This document shows, piece by piece, positions 54,299-63,776 of a stretch of 64,000 nucleotides of DNA. Source of the DNA: Butyrivibrio sp. LB2008. GTDB lineage: Bacteria > Bacillota > Clostridia > Lachnospirales > Lachnospiraceae. The stretch covers positions 1 to 64,000 of the forward strand of contig NZ_JHXZ01000016.1 in NCBI RefSeq assembly GCF_000621565.1. The letters run 5' to 3'. The notes beneath the pieces are model-generated. The model saw nothing but the letters and a program-made list of their open reading frames with translations, was not told the origin of the DNA and searched no databases. How positions within the stretch are numbered: the stretch's first letter is position 1; each line of letters begins with the position of its first letter. The translations under genes and the position numbers were made by a program.

Positions 54299-54316
54299 TC
54301 TTAAGAAAGTCTTAAG
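54299..54316. promoter_or_regulatory. Direct repeat TCTTAAG-N4-TCTTAAG
   Basis: Two identical 7-mers, 11 bases apart, in the leader of the SGNH lipoprotein gene. This spacing is typical for sites of OmpR-family response regulators. Confidence 0.4.
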
Positions 54317-54355
54317 TTTTTAGTCTTTTGCCGCACATCAGCAAACGTTATATCA

Positions 54356-54386
54356 ATCATAACAAACGACATTTATTGTCTGTCAA
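54356..54386 (-). promoter_or_regulatory. Possible promoter of the SGNH lipoprotein gene
   Basis: Minus-strand TTGACA (54386-54381) overlaps the stop of the flippase gene; TATGAT (54361-54356) follows after 19 bases. The spacer is long, so strength is uncertain. Confidence 0.4.
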
Positions 54387-55618
54387 ACTTCCTTAATATT
54401 TTTTCCAAGTCTTCCTACTCCCAACATTATAACCAAGATAAATCTCACTGCATTCACAGCAACAAGGCCATAGGAAATTCCTACAATACCGCCAAAATAC
54501 GTAGCAGGAATAACTATAACCGCAAATGCTATTCCATAAACAATATTAATACCAAGCTGAAGCTTCTCTTCCGTAAATGCAAGAAGTATTACCATCAAAG
54601 AGCCTGAAATAAAATACATGAGCTGACCAAGATTTGCCAAAAAGAAAAATTCCGATGCCTCTTCATAGATATCCGGATATCTCCACTTCACAAATATCAT
54701 GGAAACAACGCAGCAGGCTGCGGCACCCATGACCGTAAGTCCCATAAACAGCGCACCGATACCGGCAAATCTTTTCTTGTTCATCTCAATCTTATAATTG
54801 GTAAGATAGCTTATAACGATACCGTTTAAAGGAGTCGTTATCATAGCAACGATCTTGCCCACAAGACTTGCCGTATAAAAAATGGTAACTGCCCTCTCCT
54901 CTGCAACAAGGAGCCTTAACAGTATTCTGTCAGAGTGCAGTATAAGCGCCGCCACGAGATTACTGCCCGAGATGAACCATGCAGAAGCCATATTCTCTTT
55001 AAAACAGCCGGACAGATTAAAGAACGGCGCTCTGAAGATTGTTCCCGTAATGACCGTAAATACAATTCCAAAAACTTCACCGAGCAAAATAACAAACACC
55101 CAGCTTCGTGTCACCGGGTAAAGCAAAAGACCGATCACATATCCGACAGAAGTAGCGACGAAGAAAAGAAAGTACTCTTTAAATCTTATGGTCATTCTGT
55201 ACTGAACATCCGCATAGTATCTAAACACGGTAACGATCATCAGTACAAGCACAGGCAAAAAGAGCCCAAAAGCCGTCCCTTCTGCCGCCCAAAGAGATAC
55301 AAAAGTAACAGGAACGGATATAACCGCAATAATAAGAAGGAAAGCATTGTAATCACCGTTTGTTTCCTCTCTGTTCTTTTTGGCCATCATCCTCGAATAA
55401 CTTGCTGCCGTTCCAAATCCCGCGCCCATTACAGAAACCGCGGAAATCAAATAAAGAACGGTGCCGAAAGCATCCGCTCCCACCCTCTGTTCAATCTCGG
55501 GATAGATAAGAAGCTGCAAAACACCGTTATAAATTATCAGCGCAAGAACGCTGAATATAAAGTCTTTAGAGGCTTTTTTGAAAAGCCCCGACTTATTTTT
55601 GGTAATATTGTCACTCAT
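54383..55618 (-). CDS. Oligosaccharide flippase, MATE/Wzx-like
   Basis: A 411-residue polytopic protein with about twelve membrane helices. It starts KDFIFSVLALIIYNGVLQL and contains the Wzx-type segment YLISAVSVMGAGFGTAASYSR in part, and ENMASAWFISGSNLVAALIL. Wzx proteins flip undecaprenyl-PP-linked units across the membrane. Together with Wzm/Wzt this gives two export routes in one window. AAGGA precedes the ATG by eight bases. The upstream GtrB-like gene ends 11 bases before its start. Confidence 0.82.
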   Translation of the reverse strand: MSDNITKNKSGLFKKASKDFIFSVLALIIYNGVLQLLIYPEIEQRVGADAFGTVLYLISAVSVMGAGFGTAASYSRMMAKKNREETNGDYNAFLLIIAVISVPVTFVSLWAAEGTAFGLFLPVLVLMIVTVFRYYADVQYRMTIRFKEYFLFFVATSVGYVIGLLLYPVTRSWVFVILLGEVFGIVFTVITGTIFRAPFFNLSGCFKENMASAWFISGSNLVAALILHSDRILLRLLVAEERAVTIFYTASLVGKIVAMITTPLNGIVISYLTNYKIEMNKKRFAGIGALFMGLTVMGAAACCVVSMIFVKWRYPDIYEEASEFFFLANLGQLMYFISGSLMVILLAFTEEKLQLGINIVYGIAFAVIVIPATYFGGIVGISYGLVAVNAVRFILVIMLGVGRLGKNIKEV

Positions 55619-55629
55619 TTATATAATCC

Positions 55630-56571
55630 TTATTTCAACAAATCTGTTTCCTTATGACGCTGGAGCATATTGAGCTGCATCTCGAACTCACGTCTGTTAT
55701 TTACCGCAAGTGTCGACAGAATAACTCCCGCAAAAAAGCTCTGAACCGCCGAAAGCATAATAAAGCAACATACGATTAAAGTAGGGAATCTAGGTACGAG
55801 ATGTGTCTCCCAATACTCTTTCAGGATCGGAATGAAAAAGATCATTGATATTATCGCAAGTATAGTCGAAATGATAAGAAAGAACCCAAAAGGCTTGTAG
55901 TTTCTGTAAAGCTTTGCAATCGTCTTAAGAACCTTCATACCGTCTTCGTAAGTATTGAGCTTACTCTCAGATCCTTCAGGTCTGTCTCTGTACTCAATCA
56001 CGACATTATCAATCTGCATATTGTTATATACGGCATGAATGGTCATCTCTGTCTCTATCTCAAATCCCTTAGAAAGTACAGGGAATGTCTTAACAAACTC
56101 ATAGCTGAAAGCTCTGAATCCGGTCATGATATCTCTTATATTGCATCCGAATAATCTGTTGATACTTCCTCTTACAAGGTTGTTTCCGAAATTGTGGAAA
56201 GGTCTTTTATTCTCCTGGTAATATGTCGATGAAAGTCTGTCACCTACTACCATGTCTGAATTGTGATTAAGAACAAGGTCGACCATCTCCGGTGCGGAAT
56301 CCATAGGATATGTATCATCGCCGTCAACCATAACATATACAAGGGCATCAATCTCACGGAACATACGCCTTATAACATTACCTTTTCCCTGCATATACTC
56401 ATTACGTACAACCGCTCCTTCAGCTGCTGCTATTTCCGCGGTGCGGTCTTTTGAATTGTTGTTATATACATAAATAACAGCTTCAGGGAGAGCCGCCTTG
56501 GCATCTCTTATAACCTTCGCTATTGTCTTTTCTTCATTGTAACAGGGTATCAATACTGCAATTTTATCCAT
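55630..56571 (-). CDS. GT2 polyprenyl-phosphate sugar synthase (DPM1/GtrB-like)
   Basis: A 313-residue protein with catalytic motifs VLIPCYNEEKTIAKVI, YNNNSKDRT, VMVDGDDTYPMD (DXD), MTGFRAFSYEF and EIETEMTIHAV. Two membrane helices follow at about 225-290. It probably makes a polyprenyl-phosphate sugar used outside the cell by the large GT-C-like proteins. ATG 56571 follows AGAGGA; an in-frame TTG five codons earlier is rejected. Confidence 0.9.
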   Translation of the reverse strand: MDKIAVLIPCYNEEKTIAKVIRDAKAALPEAVIYVYNNNSKDRTAEIAAAEGAVVRNEYMQGKGNVIRRMFREIDALVYVMVDGDDTYPMDSAPEMVDLVLNHNSDMVVGDRLSSTYYQENKRPFHNFGNNLVRGSINRLFGCNIRDIMTGFRAFSYEFVKTFPVLSKGFEIETEMTIHAVYNNMQIDNVVIEYRDRPEGSESKLNTYEDGMKVLKTIAKLYRNYKPFGFFLIISTILAIISMIFFIPILKEYWETHLVPRFPTLIVCCFIMLSAVQSFFAGVILSTLAVNNRREFEMQLNMLQRHKETDLLK

Positions 56572-56594
56572 AAAAATCCTCTTCAAGCTATAAA

Positions 56595-57602
56595 TTAGTA
56601 TGTCTTTCCTTTAGCATAGGAACTCGCCTGACTGCTAAACACTTTCTTTTTTCCATTAATCCAGGCGTTTGTCTGAGCCTTAACCGTTATTCTCACATCA
56701 TAATCGCCCTGAGCGGAATATGTATAATTAGGAGCGTTTGTATAAGTAACTTCCTTTATCTCATATTCGGATTTATCACTCTTTTTATGCTCAACCACTA
56801 CTTCATAGTGATCTGCTTCTTTAACCGCTTCCCATGCAAAATAAACTTCTGTACCACCTGCATTTCCACGCTTAACCCCATCCTTTACAACAGGAGTAGC
56901 GAGAGAGTCTTCATAGGTATTGCCCTCAACATATTCACTCCACTCACTGCAAAGACCGTCCTGAACATTTCCGTTATATGCTCTGACTTTGATCCTTACA
57001 TCGTAGTTTAAACCGGCTCCGTACGAATAGTTCGGCATGTTGGTATACATCTCTTCAAGCTTGGTATAATTCGAGCTTCCGCGAGGCTTTCCTTCACAGA
57101 TGATCTCATACCTGTCTCCGCCTTCAGCAGGCGCCCACTCAAAATAAGCTTCTACGCCTCTGTCGGTTATCTTCGTAACCCCGTCCTTCACCTCGGGAAC
57201 TTCGGGAATCCCATTCTTAGAGGCTTTTTTAGTCTTTGACTTACCGTCAGAATCTTTCTTGTCTTTAACATTTTTCTTATCTGCCGATTTATCATCTGCA
57301 GACTTTTTATCGGAAGCACTGTCACTTGATGATTCGCTTGACGCTTCTGTCGATGCAGTTGTACCGGCTCCGCCCGACTTCCCGGTCGATGCTGCCGTAG
57401 ATGCTACTGTTGACGCTTCATCGGCTGCATCAATTGTTATTCCATATGCCGCCGAATTAACCGATTTTTCCGAAGATGCCTCAACTGCCGCATCAGAAGT
57501 ACCTTCAGTGCCTGCAGAGGAATCCTCACTATATGAAGTGCATCCGGTCACCATTCCGGCCGCCATGCACAATGCTGCAACAATTACTGATTTTTTGGAC
57601 AT
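56595..57602 (-). CDS. Lipoprotein with two fibronectin-type-III-like repeats
   Basis: A 335-residue secreted protein. The signal peptide ends in the lipobox VTGC (Cys about 21). A long Ser/Ala/Lys/Asp-rich linker follows (about 25-130), then two repeats of about 95 residues with the shared pattern V-x-D-G-V-K, YF-W, DRYEI/DHYEV, YTN-PNY-Y and YDVRI-V-A, the beta-sandwich layout of Fn3 domains. Such domains bind carbohydrate or protein on the surface. AAGGAG nine bases before ATG 57602 fixes the start; the upstream in-frame ATG is rejected. Confidence 0.78.
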   Translation of the reverse strand: MSKKSVIVAALCMAAGMVTGCTSYSEDSSAGTEGTSDAAVEASSEKSVNSAAYGITIDAADEASTVASTAASTGKSGGAGTTASTEASSESSSDSASDKKSADDKSADKKNVKDKKDSDGKSKTKKASKNGIPEVPEVKDGVTKITDRGVEAYFEWAPAEGGDRYEIICEGKPRGSSNYTKLEEMYTNMPNYSYGAGLNYDVRIKVRAYNGNVQDGLCSEWSEYVEGNTYEDSLATPVVKDGVKRGNAGGTEVYFAWEAVKEADHYEVVVEHKKSDKSEYEIKEVTYTNAPNYTYSAQGDYDVRITVKAQTNAWINGKKKVFSSQASSYAKGKTY

Positions 57603-57694
57603 TATATAAATCTCCTTGCCGAAAAAAAGAGCTCGCTGAACATTCAAAATTATTATGTAGTTCATCGAAAAAAATTAAGAACCGCAACATTTGA

Positions 57695-57703
57695 ATTATA
57701 TCA
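57695..57703 (-). promoter_or_regulatory. Extended -10 promoter of the Fn3 lipoprotein gene
   Basis: Minus-strand TGATATAAT, a full extended -10 box, about 95 bases before the ATG. No convincing -35 is seen. Confidence 0.5.
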
Positions 57704-57747
57704 CAAATCCCGTTATTATTCAGCCAACCGTTGTTTCGAAGGTATTC

Positions 57748-59568
57748 TCACTCTAATTCGTATACGTAAATTTTATAAGGTGAATCATATCCGCTAAACT
57801 CATTAAGGAGCAAAAGTCCCATCTCCGACGCATTTGATATGTCGATCCGCGAAAAGACATATTTGCCTCCCATATCCTTAAGCTCTTTGGCATCTATATA
57901 AATATTATTATCGGTTACGCCATACATACTCTTTGATGCCATGACTATAGTCGCATCCGTACCTGAATAAAGATAACAGCGTGCTCCCCACTCGTCAAAA
58001 TACGCTTTGGAACTTTCATTAAGGTCAAGTGCCGGCGCAATAACCTTCCTGAACTTTTCTTTATAGCTCTGCGGATAAAATCCAAGATACCCGTCAAGCG
58101 TAGAGATGCCGTTATATTCAAGAATTGCCGGATGCATTCCGTATGCAACGCTCCACTCACCTTCGCTGTAGCCGATCTCACTTTTTATATTATCAAACAG
58201 CTCTTTTGAATAGAATTCTCCAAAGTTAAGGTCATCAGTCACATTTCCGAAAACCTCGCTTTTTACCACATGATAGAACGTATTATAAAGATCGTTGTAC
58301 CTTGTAGGCCTTACAAGAACTATAATGACAGCCACAGCTATAATCGCATATGACAGGATTCCCTTGAGAATCCCCGCCTTATACATCCTGTATGAAATGA
58401 TAAAGAGCATCGCACACCATACAAACGGGCTGAAAAAGACCGTCCTGTTAAACTGAAATCCCTTAAGCGGAGGAACCAGCGTGACCAAAAACTCCTCGAC
58501 CTCTTTGATAAAACACAAGCCGTATACACCTGCATTAAAAGCAAGTATCAAAGCGCAGAGATTATATTCATCCTTAAATACTCCCCTGAAATCCTTCTTA
58601 AAAATATAACGGGCATTCAAAAACACAAAATACAAAGTACACACAGGCATCACAAAATACTTGTGACAATCCTCCGCGTGCATCATGCCGTTTACAAACA
58701 CATCCTTTATGAGCGCAGGCACTTCCGGTAGCGATACATAGCTCTGAACCATGGTATCTCTGATAGTAATAACATCAGAAAAAAGCATCATCCCAAACAA
58801 TCTGTACTCGAAAGCAAGAAATCCCAATGAAAGAGCCGCCAACCCCAAAACAAGTCCGAGGCTTATTTTTTTGTCTCTTATCCACATCCAAATGATTCCG
58901 ACCAGGAGATATCCACAAATAAAGAAACCAAAGTAGGAAAAGTATGAAACAAACGGATAACAGAAAATAAGCACCAGATACTTTGCCATTTTCAACCTTT
59001 TCATACCGCCTTCACTTCGCTCTGTAAGATATATTCTTCTGAGAAGATATACGATCAGAGGTATTGAAGAAAAAGAAATCCCAAATGCAGGGAAAAGATT
59101 CAGCACTCCGTACAAAAAGCCTGCTCCAACCGCAAGATTAAGTTCGCCCGAATACTCATCTTTCAGGCAAAATCTCATACGTTCCGAAAGAGTATCCTTT
59201 CCTGTGTAATCATTCATTATCGTGCAGTCTGCAAAAAGAAGCACCGAAGATACAACAGCTACAACGATCTTAAGAACATATCCAACTATATAAGCCGTAA
59301 ACGGAGAAAAAATCATATACGGAACCGTATATAAAGATGCTTCACCCGGAAGCACATCCCTTGATACTCCGCCAAGGAAAGGTGCATTTACTCCGTGCGA
59401 AAAAAATGTACCGGTGTTCCTGAGCATCGCAAACTGTGCAATAAAGAGGTCCATGTTGTCATGAACCCCTATATAGCTGTTCTCACCGATAACACAATAA
59501 AATACTGAAATAATCAGAACAAATAAAAGAGCCGCAAATATTACAAAACGTCTTCCTAAGAGTCTCAT
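57748..59568 (-). CDS. Large polytopic membrane protein (DUF6044-like), GT-C-type
   Basis: A 606-residue protein with about twelve membrane helices and a C-terminal external domain of about 170 residues. The first luminal loop has YIGVHDNMDLFIAQ, the HDN acidic motif, then FLGGVSRDVLPGEASLY; this combination I associate with DUF6044. A glycosyltransferase of the GT-C fold using a polyprenyl-linked donor is the likely role. It lies between the radical SAM gene and the Fn3 lipoprotein gene. Confidence 0.78.
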   Translation of the reverse strand: MRLLGRRFVIFAALLFVLIISVFYCVIGENSYIGVHDNMDLFIAQFAMLRNTGTFFSHGVNAPFLGGVSRDVLPGEASLYTVPYMIFSPFTAYIVGYVLKIVVAVVSSVLLFADCTIMNDYTGKDTLSERMRFCLKDEYSGELNLAVGAGFLYGVLNLFPAFGISFSSIPLIVYLLRRIYLTERSEGGMKRLKMAKYLVLIFCYPFVSYFSYFGFFICGYLLVGIIWMWIRDKKISLGLVLGLAALSLGFLAFEYRLFGMMLFSDVITIRDTMVQSYVSLPEVPALIKDVFVNGMMHAEDCHKYFVMPVCTLYFVFLNARYIFKKDFRGVFKDEYNLCALILAFNAGVYGLCFIKEVEEFLVTLVPPLKGFQFNRTVFFSPFVWCAMLFIISYRMYKAGILKGILSYAIIAVAVIIVLVRPTRYNDLYNTFYHVVKSEVFGNVTDDLNFGEFYSKELFDNIKSEIGYSEGEWSVAYGMHPAILEYNGISTLDGYLGFYPQSYKEKFRKVIAPALDLNESSKAYFDEWGARCYLYSGTDATIVMASKSMYGVTDNNIYIDAKELKDMGGKYVFSRIDISNASEMGLLLLNEFSGYDSPYKIYVYELE

Positions 59569-59596
59569 TTGGCTAAATTCCCCTCAACTTCGCCAA

Positions 59597-60616
59597 TTAT
59601 TTAATATTGTCATCCTCATTATTCTTATTGCCGATCTTCATTCTCTCATGGCCGCCAAGCTTGTTTGCAGCGTCCTGGTCTCCCCTTAAGATCGCATTGA
59701 CAATCTGCATACGGAAGCCCGCATCAATAAAGTCGCAGTGCTTACAGAAATTATAGTTCTGTCTTCCCTCTGCGATCTTCTTTCTGACTTCCTGGAACTG
59801 AGGACTTCCCCATGCTTCCTTAAGACTCATCTTGGTAAGATCGCCAAAGTCAGTCTTCTCAAAATTATCACAGCAGCAAAGTCCCATTTTACCGTTAGGC
59901 ATGATCCACATATCTGTGAAAGGAAGAAGACAAGTCTCCTTAATAACCTTCTCGGTAGCTTTCTTATTGGGCGCACTTCCCGCTCTGTTCGTAAGAACTT
60001 CCTGAAGATATCTCATCTGAATCTGAATATCCAAATCCTTAAACTCATCGGGATGAGCCTTTACATAATCGTAAAGCTCCTGAATATTCTTATGAAGCTT
60101 CATCTCCATGGAATAGTTGTTTATTATAAGCTGATTGATATAAGGAGCAACTTCTTTTACCTTATCGATTGTAAGAATAAGTCCGTTGGTAGACATGAAA
60201 ATAAAGCTGTCCGGAAGTTTCTCCCTAGCATACTTGTGTCTCTCAACAATCTTGGTATCAAGAAGAGGCTCATTATTTCCGTACAATGTAAGATGTCCCT
60301 TGTATCCCCAGTCTGCAAGCTGATCGATAATATTCTTGTAAACATCGTCATCGATCTTCGCAAGAGGTCTGCACTCCGCATGAACATTGGCTGTACAGAA
60401 CGCACAGGTAGAATTACACCTGTTTATGGTCTCAATATTTACCACATTGGGCATCGGAACTTCCTTAGCGTTGAGGAAGTAGTCACAATAAGCCTTCTGG
60501 GATTTACTTCTTGTAAAAAACTGCAATTTAAGGTAAGCATTACTTGCAAGCATAGGAAAATGCTTTCTAGCAAACCAACCAAATTTTCCCATGAAACTGT
60601 TTACTCTTATAGGCAT
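59597..60616 (-). CDS. Radical SAM protein with SPASM-type C-terminal cysteines
   Basis: A 339-residue cytoplasmic enzyme. The iron-sulphur motif CNSTCAFC (Cys67, 71, 74) binds the SAM-cleaving cluster. GNNEPLLD and MSTNG are radical SAM features. The C-terminal part has extra cysteines in CLLPF, PNGKMGLCCCDN and FCKHCDF, as in SPASM domains carrying auxiliary clusters. The substrate is unknown; a modified sugar, lipid or small peptide are options, and no precursor peptide was seen. AAGGAG stands before the ATG. It lies between two GT-C-like genes. Confidence 0.85.
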   Translation of the reverse strand: MPIRVNSFMGKFGWFARKHFPMLASNAYLKLQFFTRSKSQKAYCDYFLNAKEVPMPNVVNIETINRCNSTCAFCTANVHAECRPLAKIDDDVYKNIIDQLADWGYKGHLTLYGNNEPLLDTKIVERHKYAREKLPDSFIFMSTNGLILTIDKVKEVAPYINQLIINNYSMEMKLHKNIQELYDYVKAHPDEFKDLDIQIQMRYLQEVLTNRAGSAPNKKATEKVIKETCLLPFTDMWIMPNGKMGLCCCDNFEKTDFGDLTKMSLKEAWGSPQFQEVRKKIAEGRQNYNFCKHCDFIDAGFRMQIVNAILRGDQDAANKLGGHERMKIGNKNNEDDNIK

Positions 60617-60643
60617 CGAAAAATCTCCTTATTACTCAGCCGA

Positions 60644-62251
60644 TCACTCAGCCTTTTTCTGATAAAGATAATATGTCACCGCATCGCCTGTAGGTACGAA
60701 CTCTTCTTCCATAACAAGATCGTAGTCATCAACACCCTCTGCCGGAGTACCGACAGAAACCACAAAATCTACAATCTTATCATGCGTATACTTTTTCTGC
60801 TCCTCAAGCACCTCATCCATGTTGAGAGTCTGTGTCTGAAAATAATAGCATACGGGTGTCGTATCAGTCACCGTATAAAGTCCGGCATCAAAGCCGTTCT
60901 CATTTATGATCTTGGGGTTCTCAATTCCGCTTGCCAGAATATAGTCGCGGAAATGATAGAGCCACAGATCTTCTTTCTTTAATTTCATATACGGCACGTT
61001 TGGCGAAATGAAATATCCCGCAATACCTGCAATCAAAAGCATTGCGAGCATAACGGCACTTGTCGTCTTTGTCAGTATATCATTGAATGCTTCACGCTTT
61101 ATCTTAAGATATAATCCCTCAAGCAAATATCCGACAGAAACAGCACCAAGCACCGTAAATCCGTTAATCGGGAACGGGTAATATGTTATGCTGACTCCGC
61201 CGATAAAGATTACCAAAATAAGGAATCCCAAAAGCATGACAATATTGACATATTCAACAACTTTGAGTGGAATTACAATTATATCTCTCTTTACCAACTT
61301 GTATTTATCTTCCGGAATAAAAGAAAATACAAGAGCCAAAGTAAAGTATAACGCACCGACAAAAATAGTCAAATAAACTAATTTATTGTCATACATATGG
61401 TCCGTCATCTTGTCATAAAGAAAGGCCATTCTCTCAGCAAAAGAAAGCTTTTTGGAATACTCAAAAACGTTTTTGTATATATAAACTTTTCCCCAGCTGA
61501 CGATTGAATTGTTGATACCAAAATATATCAGTCCGGGGATAAAAGTCGAAGCCATTCCGCCAAGAAATACAAAACAACTGATAAATGCCTTCTTAACAGC
61601 CTTTGCTCCAATGATATCCGCAAAGAATACCATCGCCATCCATGCAAAGTAAAAACCAAGCGAGGAAAATTTGATATTAAATACAAATCCGGCCAGAACT
61701 CCGCCCGCGAGAACTCTTCTGTAGCTCATCGGCTCCGGATAATTTTCCCTGAAATGCTTAAGCGAAATGTACATTCCCCACATCAAAAAAGGAAAAAGAA
61801 ATTCTTCCGCACTTCCGCCCCAGTAAAAGCATTTGGCCGTGTAGATCACCATTCCGACCACAGGTGTCAGGATATACGGCATCGACACCGACCTAAGATA
61901 CAGTTGCATAATCCTAAGCGCCGCCAAAAGAGCCATAGTACAAGCAATTATCTCCATGACATATACGCCAAGAAATGTCTTTCTTGATATCAGCGAAGCT
62001 AACATATATATGCTGTACTGATAAATCCCCTTTTGATCGAACAGATCCCTGTAAGGTACAAGTCCCCTTAACATACTCTTTCCGACTGTGAGATAACTGT
62101 TTGAGTCATCCCATAAATTAAAGGGATACAGGAACGAAGACATCGTACATATTGTCATTATCACCGCACCTGTTATGAGGCACCAGACAAATGCAAAAAG
62201 TCCGTCCCTTCTCTCATCGGGAGTATCATATTTTTTTGAGTTTATGTTCAT
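60644..62251 (-). CDS. Polytopic membrane protein, GT-C/GT39-like
   Basis: About 535 residues with ten or eleven membrane helices and a soluble C-terminal domain of about 120 residues. The luminal loop after helix 1 has YPFNLWDDSNSYLTVG, then GLVPYRDLFDQKGIYQYSIY, a clear GT39/PMT-like motif for a polyprenyl-phosphate sugar transferase. ATG 62251 is chosen over an in-frame TTG at 62263; it overlaps the upstream gene by 26 bases, indicating coupling. Confidence 0.82.
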   Translation of the reverse strand: MNINSKKYDTPDERRDGLFAFVWCLITGAVIMTICTMSSFLYPFNLWDDSNSYLTVGKSMLRGLVPYRDLFDQKGIYQYSIYMLASLISRKTFLGVYVMEIIACTMALLAALRIMQLYLRSVSMPYILTPVVGMVIYTAKCFYWGGSAEEFLFPFLMWGMYISLKHFRENYPEPMSYRRVLAGGVLAGFVFNIKFSSLGFYFAWMAMVFFADIIGAKAVKKAFISCFVFLGGMASTFIPGLIYFGINNSIVSWGKVYIYKNVFEYSKKLSFAERMAFLYDKMTDHMYDNKLVYLTIFVGALYFTLALVFSFIPEDKYKLVKRDIIVIPLKVVEYVNIVMLLGFLILVIFIGGVSITYYPFPINGFTVLGAVSVGYLLEGLYLKIKREAFNDILTKTTSAVMLAMLLIAGIAGYFISPNVPYMKLKKEDLWLYHFRDYILASGIENPKIINENGFDAGLYTVTDTTPVCYYFQTQTLNMDEVLEEQKKYTHDKIVDFVVSVGTPAEGVDDYDLVMEEEFVPTGDAVTYYLYQKKAE

Positions 62252-63776
62252 GAATAAATCCAAGTAGCACCTTTAATCCACACGCAGCAAAAGGAAGCTG
62301 ATAAATGTAATATCTCATTGCATAGCGTGAGGACCCTTCCCAAAATTCGTGGAATAGCATCCCACCAAAGATCAACAGTAACATAAGCATCTCGTAGTCC
62401 GAGACATGCTTTTTCCTCAAAACTCTTATAAAATATATAACAACGCCAAGATAACACAGCGTCATAAAAACATTCATAATCCAGGTTATAACAGTACTTC
62501 CCGCCCCAAATACAATAAACCTTCCAAGCGGCGAAATCTCATGGTGCCTGCTCACATAGTCAAGATTCTGAGTTGAAATACAAACAGGATCCCCCCACTG
62601 TGAAAGAAATTTCCTTGTAAAAAATCTCATTCCATAAAAAGGATGATGTATATACAGATTCAGCCTGTTCATTATTTCTTCGGTCGCCTCTTTTTTGGTA
62701 AGCTCCGTATCATAATCGTTTGCAGCAAATACATTATAGTTATAACCGTTATACCATCCGGGTTCAAGGCCACCGTCTTCCTGAAGTCCCATGGCTATAT
62801 GCGAAACAGAAGGACTGCCTTTCGGAATAGCCTCAAGTCCCGTAACTTTCATGTAATGATTGTTTATATATGCCTGCTGCCCGAATACAAAAATGAGCAT
62901 ACAAGCCGCAACGATAAGCCTTTTTGAAAGCTTAACCTTTTTCTCATCATCTTTATCCCTGATGTTGTTAAAAAGCAGCATCATGATAAGTGCTATCACA
63001 GTAATCTTGCAATTCGTTTTCAGCATCACCGCCACTGCGATAGAAAGCCCCGAACAAAGCCCGTAACGCTGTTCACCCGTTTTCATATATCTGATCATAA
63101 GATACAGCGCAAGCGTCTGCGGTCCCATACTTAAGATATCACCGTAAATATAGGTAACATAGTTATAAAAAAACAATGCGCCCATGGATAAAAGCGACAT
63201 GATACCGCAAATTTCCGGATCGTCAAAACATTCCATACAGATTTTATTAAGTAAGAACATGGTGAAAAAAACTGATACAAGCTGAACAAGATCCCACGCG
63301 AGATAATTTCCCGCACCAAAAAAAGAAGTCATCATCTCGCCAAAAAACACATAACCAAGCTGAAACGGCCAGATGAATAAATACCCCCCTTTATTCGTCA
63401 GTTTCGAATAATCCCCCTTAACAAAATTGTTTATTACGCCATCCAACAACTTGGAATCATTTACGGGAAGCGGTCTTATCGAGAAAATAAGAAGCAGGCA
63501 ATATGCCAGGCAAAAGGTAAGTCCGCATATCGCAAACTTTTTGTAATTCGCCAATACTCCTTTTTTCTTAAGCAGATAAAAACCAAATAAGATCAGCCCC
63601 ATAAACAAGACAAGAAGCGGAATATTCTCAAATCCGTAAAACGGCTTATCATTCTCCTCATTCATCTTATAGTAGATCGTTGTAAAAAAACTGAATCCGA
63701 GGATAAGCACCGCCCCAATAAGAAGGCATACACAGATTGCCATTTTAAATGTTTTTTTAAGCTTCACTTCTCTCAT
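62226..63776 (-). CDS. Polytopic membrane protein, GT-C-like
   Basis: A 516-residue protein with about eleven membrane helices. The acidic loop motif here is RPLPVNDSKLLDGVINNFV, followed by GYLFIWPFQLGYVFFGE, typical of GT-C-like integral transferases in wall polysaccharide loci. The external segment at about 320-385 is rich in aromatic and acidic residues. GGAGG stands directly before the ATG. It overlaps both neighbours, so at least three membrane-protein genes are translated in a coupled row. Confidence 0.8.
   Translation of the reverse strand: MREVKLKKTFKMAICVCLLIGAVLILGFSFFTTIYYKMNEENDKPFYGFENIPLLVLFMGLILFGFYLLKKKGVLANYKKFAICGLTFCLAYCLLLIFSIRPLPVNDSKLLDGVINNFVKGDYSKLTNKGGYLFIWPFQLGYVFFGEMMTSFFGAGNYLAWDLVQLVSVFFTMFLLNKICMECFDDPEICGIMSLLSMGALFFYNYVTYIYGDILSMGPQTLALYLMIRYMKTGEQRYGLCSGLSIAVAVMLKTNCKITVIALIMMLLFNNIRDKDDEKKVKLSKRLIVAACMLIFVFGQQAYINNHYMKVTGLEAIPKGSPSVSHIAMGLQEDGGLEPGWYNGYNYNVFAANDYDTELTKKEATEEIMNRLNLYIHHPFYGMRFFTRKFLSQWGDPVCISTQNLDYVSRHHEISPLGRFIVFGAGSTVITWIMNVFMTLCYLGVVIYFIRVLRKKHVSDYEMLMLLLIFGGMLFHEFWEGSSRYAMRYYIYQLPFAACGLKVLLGFIHEHKLKKI

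Noticed and set aside
59738..60982. 414-codon plus-strand open frame
   Set aside because: Antisense to the radical SAM gene and its neighbour; protein has no domain sense, whereas the minus frames have clear motifs.
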